The translations under genes and the position numbers were made by a program. This document shows, piece by piece, positions 24,735 to 32,562 of a stretch of DNA of 36,831 bases (positions are counted from its first letter, which is position 1; each line of letters opens with the position of its first letter). Source of the DNA: a bacterium UBP6_UBA1196 (GTDB taxonomy: Bacteria; UBP6; UBA1177); the NCBI GenBank assembly GCA_002310035.1, contig DBYC01000082.1:318-37148 (forward strand), given 5' to 3'. A model generated the notes under the pieces. That model searched no databases. It saw only the letters and a program-made list of their open reading frames with translations, and was not told the origin of the DNA.

Positions 24735-26461
24735 GTCTTAATGCAGAGTTCCTTGAGTTGTTTTTCGGTGACAGGTGCCGGTGCCTGCGTCATGAGACAG
24801 GTCGCGCTTGTCGTCTTCGGGAACGCGATGACATCACGGATCGCGTCGGTGTTGTTGAGAAGCATCATCAGCCTGTCAAAGCCGAGTGCCAGGCCGCCGT
24901 GAGGCGGAGCACCGAATTCAAGCGCTTCGACGAGGTATCCGAAATTCTCCTTCGCCTCTTCGTCGCTGATTCCGAGGAATTTGAAGACCTCTTTCTGCTT
25001 ATCGGTGTTGTGGATCCTTATGCTGCCGCCGCCCGCTTCGTAGCCGTTGATGACGATATCGTAAGCACGCGAATTGATCGTGCCCAGGTCATCTCCGCGT
25101 TTTGCCGCTTCGAAATCGAAATCGGTGAAAGCGTGATGTTTTGCGACCCATTCGCCAGTTTCTTCGTCAACTTCGAATGCCGGGAAATTGGTGATCCAGA
25201 CAAATTCGTAGGAATTTTTGTCGTAAAGATCGTATTCCGCGGCAAGTCTTTTTCTCAGGTTTCCGAGTGCCGTGAGAGCGACTCCGGTTTTATCCGCGAC
25301 GATGAACATGATTCCGTTTTCAGGAATGATTTCGGCAAGTTTTGCTTTTTCGTCATCGTTAAAGAATTTCATAAGCGGTGAATCGAGCGCGCCTTCTTCT
25401 TTCTTTATCCAAGCCAAGGCTTTCGCGCCGTCACCCTGGACATCTTTCTCGATCTTTTTGATCTGATTTTTGGAAAGATCTTTTGCATGACCTTCCAAAA
25501 CTACACCTTTTACGACCATTTTCGGATCGTTTGCGGCATTTTTGAAAGCGGCAAATTCAGAATTTGCGAAGATTGCGTCAAGGGTCTTGAGTTCCATGCC
25601 GAATCTCAGATCGGGCTTGTCGCTTCCGTACTTGTCCATCGCCTCGTTGAAGGACATTTTTCTGAAAGGACGCTTGATATCGAGGTTTTTGACTGCCTTG
25701 AAGATCTTGCAGAGTAAACCTTCGGTGACACCCATGACGTCTTCCTCTTCGACAAAGCTCATCTCGAAGTCGATCTGGGTGAACTCGGGCTGTCTGTCGG
25801 CGCGGAGAGCCTCATCGCGGAAGCACTTCGCGACCTGGTAGTATTTGTCCATTCCTGCAACCATCAGTATCTGCTTGAAAACCTGAGGAGACTGCGGCAG
25901 AGCATAGAAAGAACCCGGCCAGAGCCTGCTCGGAACAAGGAAATCTCTTGCACCGCCCGGGCTGCTTTTGATGAGGAAAGGAGTTTCGACTTCGACAAAG
26001 TCGAGCGAATCGAAGTATTCGTGAACAAGTGCGCTAACTTTCGAACGCGAAATCAGGTTCTTCCGAATATCCGATTTACGGATGTCGATGTAGCGGTATT
26101 TCAGCTTGATCGTGTCGGCTGCATCCTTTCTGAAATCGAAGGGAAGCGGCTTCGACGGGTTCATGAGCGTAATTTTATCAGCTTCGACTTCAATTGCGCC
26201 TGTCGAATATTTGTCGGTTCTGTTTTCTTTGCGGTCGATGACTGTTCCGCTTACCGAAACGACCGATTCAAGCGTCAGTTTTTTTGCCGATTCCGCAAGA
26301 ACGGAGTCACTGACAAAAACCTGAGTCATTCCGTAACGGTCTGAAAGTATTAAGAAAACCATGGGGCCCATTTCTCTTTTCTGGGTAAGCCATCCCGAAA
26401 TAACGACTTTCTGACCCAGATTGTCGAGATTGAGCTCTCCGCAAGTGTGAGTGCGCAGCAT
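24725..26461 (-). CDS. aspS: Aspartate-tRNA ligase
   Basis: The 578-aa cytoplasmic enzyme charges tRNA-Asp. It starts MLRTHTCGELN with the OB-fold anticodon-binding domain (GWLTQKREMGPMVFLILSDR). It continues with class II motif 2 (CFRDEALRADRQPEFTQID, around residues 207-225), the bacterial GAD insertion domain, and class II motif 3 GGLALGFDRLMM near the C-terminus. Length matches bacterial AspRS (~590). The ATG has GGAGGTTAAA upstream. Discriminating versus non-discriminating specificity cannot be read securely; no gat genes are visible. Monocistronic, divergent from the WecA-type gene, with a palindrome over its stop. Confidence 0.97.
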   Translation of the reverse strand: MLRTHTCGELNLDNLGQKVVISGWLTQKREMGPMVFLILSDRYGMTQVFVSDSVLAESAKKLTLESVVSVSGTVIDRKENRTDKYSTGAIEVEADKITLMNPSKPLPFDFRKDAADTIKLKYRYIDIRKSDIRKNLISRSKVSALVHEYFDSLDFVEVETPFLIKSSPGGARDFLVPSRLWPGSFYALPQSPQVFKQILMVAGMDKYYQVAKCFRDEALRADRQPEFTQIDFEMSFVEEEDVMGVTEGLLCKIFKAVKNLDIKRPFRKMSFNEAMDKYGSDKPDLRFGMELKTLDAIFANSEFAAFKNAANDPKMVVKGVVLEGHAKDLSKNQIKKIEKDVQGDGAKALAWIKKEEGALDSPLMKFFNDDEKAKLAEIIPENGIMFIVADKTGVALTALGNLRKRLAAEYDLYDKNSYEFVWITNFPAFEVDEETGEWVAKHHAFTDFDFEAAKRGDDLGTINSRAYDIVINGYEAGGGSIRIHNTDKQKEVFKFLGISDEEAKENFGYLVEALEFGAPPHGGLALGFDRLMMLLNNTDAIRDVIAFPKTTSATCLMTQAPAPVTEKQLKELCIKTEK

Positions 26462-26500
26462 TTTAACCTCCGAAAATAGAATAAAACCAAAAAGCGGCTA

Positions 26501-26528
26501 ATTATTCACTTAAAAAAATTTAAATCAA
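26501..26528 (-). promoter_or_regulatory. Sigma-70-like promoter of aspS
   Basis: TTGATT (26528-26523) and AATAAT (26506-26501) on the minus strand are 16 bp apart, 40 bp before the aspS ATG. No T-box or other leader structure was evident. Confidence 0.5.
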
Positions 26529-26542
26529 GAAATGCGCTAAAT

Positions 26543-26570
26543 TTGCTTTTTCTGCACAAATCCGTATCAT
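26543..26570 (+). promoter_or_regulatory. Sigma-70-like promoter of WecA-type gene
   Basis: TTGCTT (26543-26548) and TATCAT (26565-26570) are 16 bp apart. Transcription would start close to the GGAGG ribosome site at 26586, giving a short leader. Confidence 0.5.
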
Positions 26571-26595
26571 TTATGCGCGTTGCTTGGAGGCAGGA

Positions 26596-28002
26596 ATGAC
26601 TACTTATCTGACTTCGTTCATAATTTCGTTTGTGTTTGTATGTGCCGTTACCCCGGCATTGATAAAAATCGGCAAGAAATTCGGCTTTGTTGATCAGGTG
26701 AACCAGCGCAAGATCCACCGCGGCGCCATCCCGAGGATAGGCGGTATCGCGATCTCAATAGGAACAATGCTGCCGATCCTTCACCTTTTCATCATATTTA
26801 AATTAAGAAACATCGTTGACATCGAAACGACGAACAACATGCTTCTTTATTTCGGCGGCGGTCTTGCGATCAGTTTTCTCGGCCTTATCGACGACATCAA
26901 AGGTGTAAACGCAAAGATCAAACTTCTGTTCCAGACAGTTATCGCCATCGCGGCGACACAGCACGGAGCTCTGATCCAGTCGCTTCCCATGCCGTGGGGC
27001 AGACTTGAACTCGGGTTTCTCGGATATATCATAACTGTCCTTTGGATCGTATGTATCATCAATGCGTTCAACCTGATCGACGGAATGGACGGCCTTTCCA
27101 GCGGGATCACGCTGTTTTCATCGCTGACTCTGGCTATTCTCGCGATCGTCAACGGATATCTTTCCGTCGCAGTCGTCGCACTGGCTCTGGCCGGAGCGGT
27201 CACGGGTTTCCTTATTTTCAACTTCAATCCCGCGAAAATTTTCATGGGCGATTCAGGCTCGATGTTCATCGGCTACATTCTGGCTATTCTGTCGTTGCGG
27301 GGTCAGTCAAAAGCTCACGCGATCGTTTCGATTCTTGTTCCGATCATCGCAATGGGGCTTCCGATCCTCGACACGACCCTTGCCTTTCTGCGCCGCATTC
27401 TCAGACACCAGTCGGTTTTTATGGCCGACAAGCAGCACATACACCATTTTCTCCTTTCGCTCGGCTTCAACCAGCGCAAGACCGTGCTGATACTCTATTC
27501 GATCTCCATTTCTTTCACGATCCTTGCCATGATCATGATCTTCAACAACAATATCAACACATTCCTTATCCTTCTCGTTTTCGTCATAATCGTCTTCGTA
27601 ATAATTACGAAACTGGGCTATGTCGAAATGATCTACGGAAGATTCCGCGTCAAAAAGGAAAATTCGCTTGAAAAACACCTCGAAAATTTCTTTATCGACC
27701 GGATCGAGTTTGCCGAAGACGAAAATCTGTTCAAAGAGTTGCCGATAAAAGGTTTTGACATCCTTGACATCAAGGGTGAAAATCTTTTTTCACGCGGTGA
27801 AAAGGACAAAATCAATTTTTTTGACATTTCTGCAAGAAGATCGCGTATCGTCCGTCTTTACTGGACTGAAAACGTGCCGATAATCGGCTCGCGTGAATCT
27901 GCCATGCTCATTCTCATGGCAAAAATCCTTGTCGCGAAATTCGCTCCGATAAGCGACGAAGAAGAAAAGATCCTGCTTGAACTAATTGAAAACAGCAAAT
28001 AG
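26596..28002 (+). CDS. Undecaprenyl-phosphate GlcNAc-1-phosphate transferase (WecA/TagO-like) with C-terminal tail
   Basis: The enzyme transfers a sugar-1-phosphate from UDP-sugar to undecaprenyl phosphate, initiating O-antigen, exopolysaccharide or similar glycans at the inner membrane. Of 468 aa, the first ~345 contain about 10-11 TM segments and the family motifs: RKIHRGAIPRIGG (38-50), GLIDDIKG with D99/D100, NAFNLIDGMDGLSSG (156-170), FMGDSGSMFIGY (216-227) and the HIHH motif (281-284). The last ~118 residues are an extra soluble, charged tail (LEKHLENFFIDRIEF onward) not part of the core family. The ATG at 26596 is supported by GGAGG 5 nt upstream; the TTG at 26584 overlaps that site. 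The stop is one base from the convergent map stop. Confidence 0.9.
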   Translation: MTTYLTSFIISFVFVCAVTPALIKIGKKFGFVDQVNQRKIHRGAIPRIGGIAISIGTMLPILHLFIIFKLRNIVDIETTNNMLLYFGGGLAISFLGLIDDIKGVNAKIKLLFQTVIAIAATQHGALIQSLPMPWGRLELGFLGYIITVLWIVCIINAFNLIDGMDGLSSGITLFSSLTLAILAIVNGYLSVAVVALALAGAVTGFLIFNFNPAKIFMGDSGSMFIGYILAILSLRGQSKAHAIVSILVPIIAMGLPILDTTLAFLRRILRHQSVFMADKQHIHHFLLSLGFNQRKTVLILYSISISFTILAMIMIFNNNINTFLILLVFVIIVFVIITKLGYVEMIYGRFRVKKENSLEKHLENFFIDRIEFAEDENLFKELPIKGFDILDIKGENLFSRGEKDKINFFDISARRSRIVRLYWTENVPIIGSRESAMLILMAKILVAKFAPISDEEEKILLELIENSK

Positions 28003-28003
28003 A

Positions 28004-28762
28004 TCAAAGACTTGTGAGGACTACCGGGCCGTTTGCCGTGATCGCGACGGTGTGTTCGAACTGACAGCTTAGTTTGCCGTCCATCGTGACGACAGTCCAG
28101 CCGTCGCTGAGTGTGCGCGTTTTGTATGTCCCTTCGTTTATCATCGGCTCGATCGCGACGACCATTCCTTCCTGAAGTTTAAGTCCGTCGCCGCGCGTGC
28201 CGTAGTGCGGGATCGCCGGATCTTCGTGAAGGTGGACGCCAGTTCCGTGGCCGACATACTCGGTAACGACCGAAAATCCGTGACTTTCGGCATATTCCTG
28301 GATCACTGCGCCGATATCGCCGATGTGGTTGCCCGGAATGCACTGTTCGATCCCGAGTTCAAGACATCTGCGTGTGACTTCGACAAGTTTTTTCGCCTTG
28401 TCGCTCGCTCCCGGCATGACATAAGTCATCGTGCTGTCACCGATATAGCCGTTGAGCGTGACGCCGCAGTCGACCGAAAGGATGTCGCCGCGCTGGATTA
28501 TCTTTGCCTTTCTCGGAATTCCGTGAACGACTTCGTTGTTTACCGCGATACATGTCGCGTGAGTGTAGTCGTCAACCGATTTGAAAGTCGGATGACCACC
28601 GTGCTTTTTGATGAATTTATCGGCGAAAGCGTCGATCTGAAGCGTCGAAACGCCCGGTTTGATGTAACTTTTCAGTTCGTGGTAAAGTTCTGCCAGAACG
28701 TGTCCTGCAGCCTTGATCTTTTCGATCTGTTCAGGTGTTTTGATTATAATTTCTTCACACAT
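28004..28762 (-). CDS. map: Type I methionine aminopeptidase
   Basis: The 252-aa enzyme removes N-terminal Met from nascent proteins. All five metal ligands are visible: D98 (VDCG), D109 (GDST), H172 (GHGTGVHLHE), E205 (AIEPM) and E236 (QFEHT). H80 in VVHGIP is also kept. GAGGGAAAAA precedes the ATG. It has its own consensus -10 promoter and is not next to secY/infA or rpsM as in many bacteria. Convergent with the WecA-type gene with one base between the stops. Confidence 0.97.
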   Translation of the reverse strand: MCEEIIIKTPEQIEKIKAAGHVLAELYHELKSYIKPGVSTLQIDAFADKFIKKHGGHPTFKSVDDYTHATCIAVNNEVVHGIPRKAKIIQRGDILSVDCGVTLNGYIGDSTMTYVMPGASDKAKKLVEVTRRCLELGIEQCIPGNHIGDIGAVIQEYAESHGFSVVTEYVGHGTGVHLHEDPAIPHYGTRGDGLKLQEGMVVAIEPMINEGTYKTRTLSDGWTVVTMDGKLSCQFEHTVAITANGPVVLTSL

Positions 28763-28800
28763 TTTTCCCTCGAAAGAAGCAAATTAACAAAAAACGGGCG

Positions 28801-28828
28801 ATTATAGCCTTAAATCGTGCAGTTTCAA
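28801..28828 (-). promoter_or_regulatory. Sigma-70 promoter of map
   Basis: TTGAAA (28828-28823) and a perfect TATAAT (28806-28801) on the minus strand are 16 bp apart, ~38 bp before the ATG at 28762. Confidence 0.8.
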
Positions 28829-28854
28829 GTGAGCCTGAATTTTTATTCAAAATA

Positions 28855-28882
28855 TTGCATTTTCCGGTCCTGAGGCTATCAT
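28855..28882 (+). promoter_or_regulatory. Sigma-70-like promoter of prmA-gtrA
   Basis: TTGCAT (28855-28860) and TATCAT (28877-28882) are 16 bp apart. The start point would lie about 17 nt before the ATG at 28907, giving a short leader with GGAGGGAG. Confidence 0.6.
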
Positions 28883-28906
28883 TTCGCGCTTTTTGCGGAG
28901 GGAGTT

Positions 28907-29686
28907 ATGAACCAGTGGTATCAGATAGCGCTTCCGAAAGACTGTCCGACCGACAGATTTCTTGAAATCGACGGTTTTCTGGGCAGCGAGGAGAAAGAGA
29001 ACGCTACAATTATCTACTTTGAAAAGAAAGATTCAGTAAAGAAACTTTTAAAGGAATACAACATTTCGGTCATTTCGGACGGCGACTGGAAAGAGACATG
29101 GCGGGAATATTTCGTTCCGATGAAGATCGGATCGCTCACCGTAGTTCCGCCGTGGAAAAAGGATGAAGGCGACATCGTCATAAATCCTGCGCGCGGTTTC
29201 GGAACAGGACATCACGAAACGACGCGCCTCGCTTTGTGTTTTGTCGAGAAACTGTTTGAAAAAGACAATAATATCAACACATTGTTTGATGCAGGCACAG
29301 GATCGGGAATTCTCGCCATAGCTGCCGCGAAACTGAAAAAAGGAATCAAGGCGACTGCTGTCGACAACGACCCTGACGCGCTTGAAAACGCAGCCGAGAA
29401 CATTGAACTAAACAATGTCGCGGACTCTGTTACTCTGAGCGGAGAACCGGTCTTCAGATTCGAAGGAAAATACGACCTCGTGATCGCGAACATAATCTCG
29501 TCGGTGCTCTACTTTCTTTCGGACGACCTCAAGCGGCTCACCTCGAAATGGCTCATACTTTCAGGCGTTCTCAAAACCGAAGACCCTGTTTTTATGGAAA
29601 GAATGGGACTTCAGGACTTTGAACTTATAGAAAAAAAACACGAAAATGAATGGAGCGGATATCTTTTGAAAAGGAGGGAAAAATGA
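28907..29686 (+). CDS. prmA: Ribosomal protein L11 methyltransferase
   Basis: The 259-aa SAM-dependent enzyme trimethylates ribosomal protein L11. Visible are the family segments FVPMKIGSLTVVPPW, GFGTGHHETT (97-106; the canonical form has FGTGxHxTT), the SAM site DAGTGSGILAIAA (128-140), acidic D153 and IANIIS (the usual 'NI' in place of NPPY). It is shorter than E. coli PrmA (293 aa), with a reduced N-terminal substrate domain. GGAGGGAG precedes the ATG. Its TGA overlaps the ATG of gtrA. Confidence 0.92.
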   Translation: MNQWYQIALPKDCPTDRFLEIDGFLGSEEKENATIIYFEKKDSVKKLLKEYNISVISDGDWKETWREYFVPMKIGSLTVVPPWKKDEGDIVINPARGFGTGHHETTRLALCFVEKLFEKDNNINTLFDAGTGSGILAIAAAKLKKGIKATAVDNDPDALENAAENIELNNVADSVTLSGEPVFRFEGKYDLVIANIISSVLYFLSDDLKRLTSKWLILSGVLKTEDPVFMERMGLQDFELIEKKHENEWSGYLLKRREK

Positions 29687-30180
29687 CAGAATTTTTTAAA
29701 AATTTAAAGGATGTTTTTAAGGCTTTGACCAAATTCCAGTTCATGCGCTTCTGCGTGACAGGAAGTCTTGGAGTGATCACCGATGCTGTGATCTACCATG
29801 TTTTTCTGTGGCTTCTGCATGTAAACGCAGGCAAGGACAGAACCACGACAGATACGATCCTTCTGTTTATCCTTCCTGTTTTCGGCTACCTGGCAGCAGT
29901 GATCCAGAATTATCTGGTCAACCATTTCTGGACTTTCGGCAAAGAGACCGAAAACCACAGGGTTTCATTCCACCTTTTCTTCAAATTCTTTGCGGTAAGC
30001 CTTTTTTCGCTCATTCCGAGATACGCTTTCTACACTTTCCTGCTCATTTTCAACAACATAACGCCTGATCTTGCAAACCTCGGCGGTATCGCGGCAGGAA
30101 TGTTCACCAACTTCTTCGGCAGCAAATTCGTCGTTTTCAGATTTAAAGAAGACAAAGCAGTTCAGAAGGTTCAGCAATAA
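29683..30180 (+). CDS. GtrA-family membrane protein
   Basis: The 165-aa protein has four predicted TM helices with FMRFCVTGSLGVITDAVIYH at its start, then VIQNYLVNHFWTFGK and ANLGGIAAGMFTNFFGSKFVVF at the end (split by other residues), typical of GtrA. Family members are thought to assist flipping or transfer of polyprenyl-phosphate sugars; the partner glycosyltransferase is not adjacent. The ATG at 29683 overlaps the prmA stop (ATGA) and has AGGAGGG upstream; the earlier ATG at 29650 lies inside prmA and lacks such a site. The last 38 bp overlap the HAD gene convergently. Confidence 0.88.
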   Translation: MTEFFKNLKDVFKALTKFQFMRFCVTGSLGVITDAVIYHVFLWLLHVNAGKDRTTTDTILLFILPVFGYLAAVIQNYLVNHFWTFGKETENHRVSFHLFFKFFAVSLFSLIPRYAFYTFLLIFNNITPDLANLGGIAAGMFTNFFGSKFVVFRFKEDKAVQKVQQ

Positions 30181-30790
30181 GAAAATCGGCGCCCAATGCG
30201 GTCAGATCCTCTTTTCTGCCAAAGCCCCAGAGACATCCGGCGGAAACGACGCCAGCGTTTTTTGCCGTCAGGATATCAGCTTTCATGTCACCGGCATAAA
30301 TCGTCTGCGAAAGCGGGACTTTTGTAATTTCCGCAATCTCAAAAAGCCCGTCAGGCGCCGGTTTCAAGGGCTTTCCGGGACGCTCGCCGATAACCGCGTC
30401 AAAAGTGAATTCACCGAGAATCGTCTCTGCGTTCAAAAGCGCGTATTTGTGCTCCTTGTTAGTCAGTATTGAAATTTTCACACCTCTTTTAACAAGTTCC
30501 GAAAGCATTTCCCTGATCCCTGGAAACGGCGGGATCGTTCCGACACCCTCTTCGTGGTAAAGGTCCAGAACTTCCGGCAGGAGCCCGTTTATCACATCAT
30601 CGGAAGTACCGGCAGGCAGGGCGCGGCGAAGCAGCATTCTCATTCCGTCACCCACAAAACCTTTGTATTCCATGAGCGTATGCACCGGAAAACCGTGTTT
30701 TTGCAGAATTCTGTTGTTTGTCCTTGAAATAATGTCCAATGTGTCGAGAAGTGTCCCGTCCATATCGAAAACGACCGATTTTATCACCAT
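30143..30790 (-). CDS. HAD-superfamily hydrolase, phosphoglycolate phosphatase-like
   Basis: The 215-aa protein shows HAD motif I DMDGTLLDT (D9, D11), motif II ILTNKE, the KPAPDG lysine segment (motif III) and YAGDMKAD (motif IV), with an alpha-helical cap (~15-80), as in Gph/PpaX-type phosphatases. The substrate is a small phosphomonoester, not determinable here. ATG 30790 has AGGAGGGAA upstream. The 3' end overlaps gtrA by 38 bp on the other strand. Confidence 0.88.
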   Translation of the reverse strand: MVIKSVVFDMDGTLLDTLDIISRTNNRILQKHGFPVHTLMEYKGFVGDGMRMLLRRALPAGTSDDVINGLLPEVLDLYHEEGVGTIPPFPGIREMLSELVKRGVKISILTNKEHKYALLNAETILGEFTFDAVIGERPGKPLKPAPDGLFEIAEITKVPLSQTIYAGDMKADILTAKNAGVVSAGCLWGFGRKEDLTALGADFLIAEPSELLCLL

Positions 30791-30815
30791 TTCCCTCCTT
30801 ACAAAAAAGCAGTGG

Positions 30816-30843
30816 ATTATAAAATCAGATTTTTTCAATTCAA
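30816..30843 (-). promoter_or_regulatory. Sigma-70 promoter of HAD phosphatase gene
   Basis: TTGAAT (30843-30838) and a perfect TATAAT (30821-30816) on the minus strand are 16 bp apart, 25 bp before the ATG. Confidence 0.75.
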
Positions 30844-30847
30844 CTTT

Positions 30848-30888
30848 TGTCCGCGCCGCCGACTGTACCGATGAATCAGTCGGGACAA
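30848..30888. promoter_or_regulatory. Bipartite inverted repeat between divergent HAD and radC genes
   Basis: CGACTG and CAGTCG pair around an 11-nt loop, and outside them TTGTCC-like and GGACAA pair too, leaving a GCGCCGC-type bulge on the left arm only. It sits just upstream of the HAD -35 and beside a TATAAT at 30892-30897. Possible operator or structured leader; protein unknown. Confidence 0.45.
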
Positions 30889-30916
30889 CATTATAATGCG
30901 ATAAACATTTTTTTTC

Positions 30917-30944
30917 TTTACTTTTATATTTTACAAATTAAAAA
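30917..30944 (+). promoter_or_regulatory. Weak candidate promoter of radC
   Basis: TTTACT (30917-30922) and TAAAAA (30939-30944) are 16 bp apart in a very AT-rich stretch before the GAGG ribosome site at 30956-30959. Low certainty because of base composition. Confidence 0.3.
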
Positions 30945-30964
30945 TCACAAAATGTGAGGTGTGT

Positions 30965-31642
30965 ATGAAACAGATAAAAGATCTTTACGAAAAGGACAAA
31001 CCGCGAGAGAAACTGATTCTAAAAGGAGCTCCCGCACTCAGCAACCGTGAACTGGTAGCGGTTATTTTCGGAAACGGCGGCAAAAACCATCCGCTGATGA
31101 CAATCTCGAAAGAAGTAGCCGACCTGCTTGAGGAAAAAGAGCTTTCCGCTCTCGACATAAAGCTGCTTTCGGCAGTTCCCGGTGTCGGATCTTCCAAAGC
31201 ATGCCAGATCCTTGCGGCATTTGAGCTGGCAAAACGCTTTTACACCGAAAGCGAAAAACCGTTGATCAGAACTCCCGAAGACCTGCTGCCGCTGCTAAAG
31301 ATCTATGCCGACAAAAAGCAGGAATATTTTCTTACCATAACCCTTGACGGCTCAAAACGGCTTATAGACATCCATGTGACATTCATCGGAACTTTGAATT
31401 ACACCTCTGTCCATCCGAGAGAAGTTTTTGCGCTGGCCTGCACAGACAGAGCCGCCTCAATAATCGTGGCGCACAACCATCCGGCCGGCACTCTGATCCC
31501 GTCGGATGAGGACCGGCTTGTGACCAGACATCTCCGTGAAGCCGGTATGCTGATGGGGATCGGAGTTATAGACCACATTATTTTCACGAAAGGAAACGGA
31601 TATTACTCTTTCGCGGCAAACGGCGAATTATGTTTAAATTAG
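30965..31642 (+). CDS. radC: RadC family protein (JAB/MPN+ domain)
   Basis: The 225-aa protein has the UPF0758/RadC layout: an N-terminal region PREKLILKGAPALSNREL, a helix-hairpin-helix VPGVGSSKACQILAAFEL (71-88), and a C-terminal JAMM-type metallo-domain with H170, H172 in AHNHPAG and S180-D183 completing the zinc site. Despite the name its DNA-repair role is doubtful; a DNA-linked metalloprotease-like activity is suggested by fold only. ATG 30965 has GAGG 5 nt upstream. Monocistronic, convergent with the radical SAM gene (4-bp gap). Confidence 0.93.
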   Translation: MKQIKDLYEKDKPREKLILKGAPALSNRELVAVIFGNGGKNHPLMTISKEVADLLEEKELSALDIKLLSAVPGVGSSKACQILAAFELAKRFYTESEKPLIRTPEDLLPLLKIYADKKQEYFLTITLDGSKRLIDIHVTFIGTLNYTSVHPREVFALACTDRAASIIVAHNHPAGTLIPSDEDRLVTRHLREAGMLMGIGVIDHIIFTKGNGYYSFAANGELCLN

Positions 31643-31646
31643 TCAA

Positions 31647-32561
31647 CTAGTGGATTTTATTTATAGAACCTACATTTTTCTTTGCCATATTGAAACTTGT
31701 TTCAAAGCTTTCGGGAATACAGAATTCCTTTTCTCCGGCTTTCGCAAGCTTTTCTATCGCTTTTGCGACAACGACCTGAAAGAGATTCTCGGGATAAATC
31801 AATGGAACATCGTCGCTTTGCGGCAAGCCGATCCTGATCACCGGAATTTTTTCTTGCATCGCGGCAAGAAAAAGCGCAGATGTTCTTTCAAGAACGGTTT
31901 CGACACTTTCCATTTTCAATTTTCCTGCTTCCAGATCGTTGAAAACAGGAGTGTTTTTAAGGGGAACAAACGGATAGATCCTTATGAAATCAGGTTTGAG
32001 AACTGAAAGAGAAACGCATGAAATTTCAACATCTTCCTCTGTTTCACCTGGGAAACCGGTCATAAACTGCAAACCCACCGAAATTCCGGCGTTTTTCAGA
32101 AGTTTCACCGCATTTCCGACACATTCAGCCGAGTGTCCGCGCCTCATTTTTTCGAGCAACTTTTCCGACATGCTCTGCACGCCGAGTTCCACTGTTTCAA
32201 AGTGGTTGTTTTTCAGGATCTCGACCCGCTCTTCGTCGATCTCGTCAGGTCTTGTAGAGCAGCGGAGCGCATTGACGGTGCCGTTTTCGACAAACTCGGC
32301 CCCTTTTCTGATGTAGTGCATCATTTTTTCATGCGGAAGAGCGGTAAAAGTGCCGCCGTAAAACGAAATTTCGGTCCTTTCGCGAGATTTAGACCACGAA
32401 AGATAACTTTTTACCGCGTTTTCGACATCTTCCAAAGTGGGTTCCGTGACTCCAGTTACATCGCGCTGGTTGCAGAAAGCGCACAGTTTTTTACAGCCTA
32501 AATGAGGGATAAATACCGGAATTATCAGCGGTTTCTGTTTGGCTGCGACAAAAGTGAACAT
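31647..32561 (-). CDS. Radical SAM protein, Elp3-like subfamily
   Basis: The 304-aa protein begins IIPVFIPHLGC and carries the 4Fe-4S cysteines C23, C27 and C30 (CxxxCxxC), followed by SFYGGTFTAL and STRPDEID, VELGVQSMSEKLL and FMTGFPGETEEDV, which define the Elp3-like class. It lacks an obvious acetyltransferase domain, so it is not a full Elp3. The reaction is unknown (tRNA or tetrapyrrole chemistry are possibilities only). It begins 1 nt after the EEP gene stop with a weak ribosome site, so coupled translation is likely. Last gene of the purB operon. Confidence 0.85.
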   Translation of the reverse strand: MFTFVAAKQKPLIIPVFIPHLGCKKLCAFCNQRDVTGVTEPTLEDVENAVKSYLSWSKSRERTEISFYGGTFTALPHEKMMHYIRKGAEFVENGTVNALRCSTRPDEIDEERVEILKNNHFETVELGVQSMSEKLLEKMRRGHSAECVGNAVKLLKNAGISVGLQFMTGFPGETEEDVEISCVSLSVLKPDFIRIYPFVPLKNTPVFNDLEAGKLKMESVETVLERTSALFLAAMQEKIPVIRIGLPQSDDVPLIYPENLFQVVVAKAIEKLAKAGEKEFCIPESFETSFNMAKKNVGSINKIH

Positions 32562-32562
32562 C

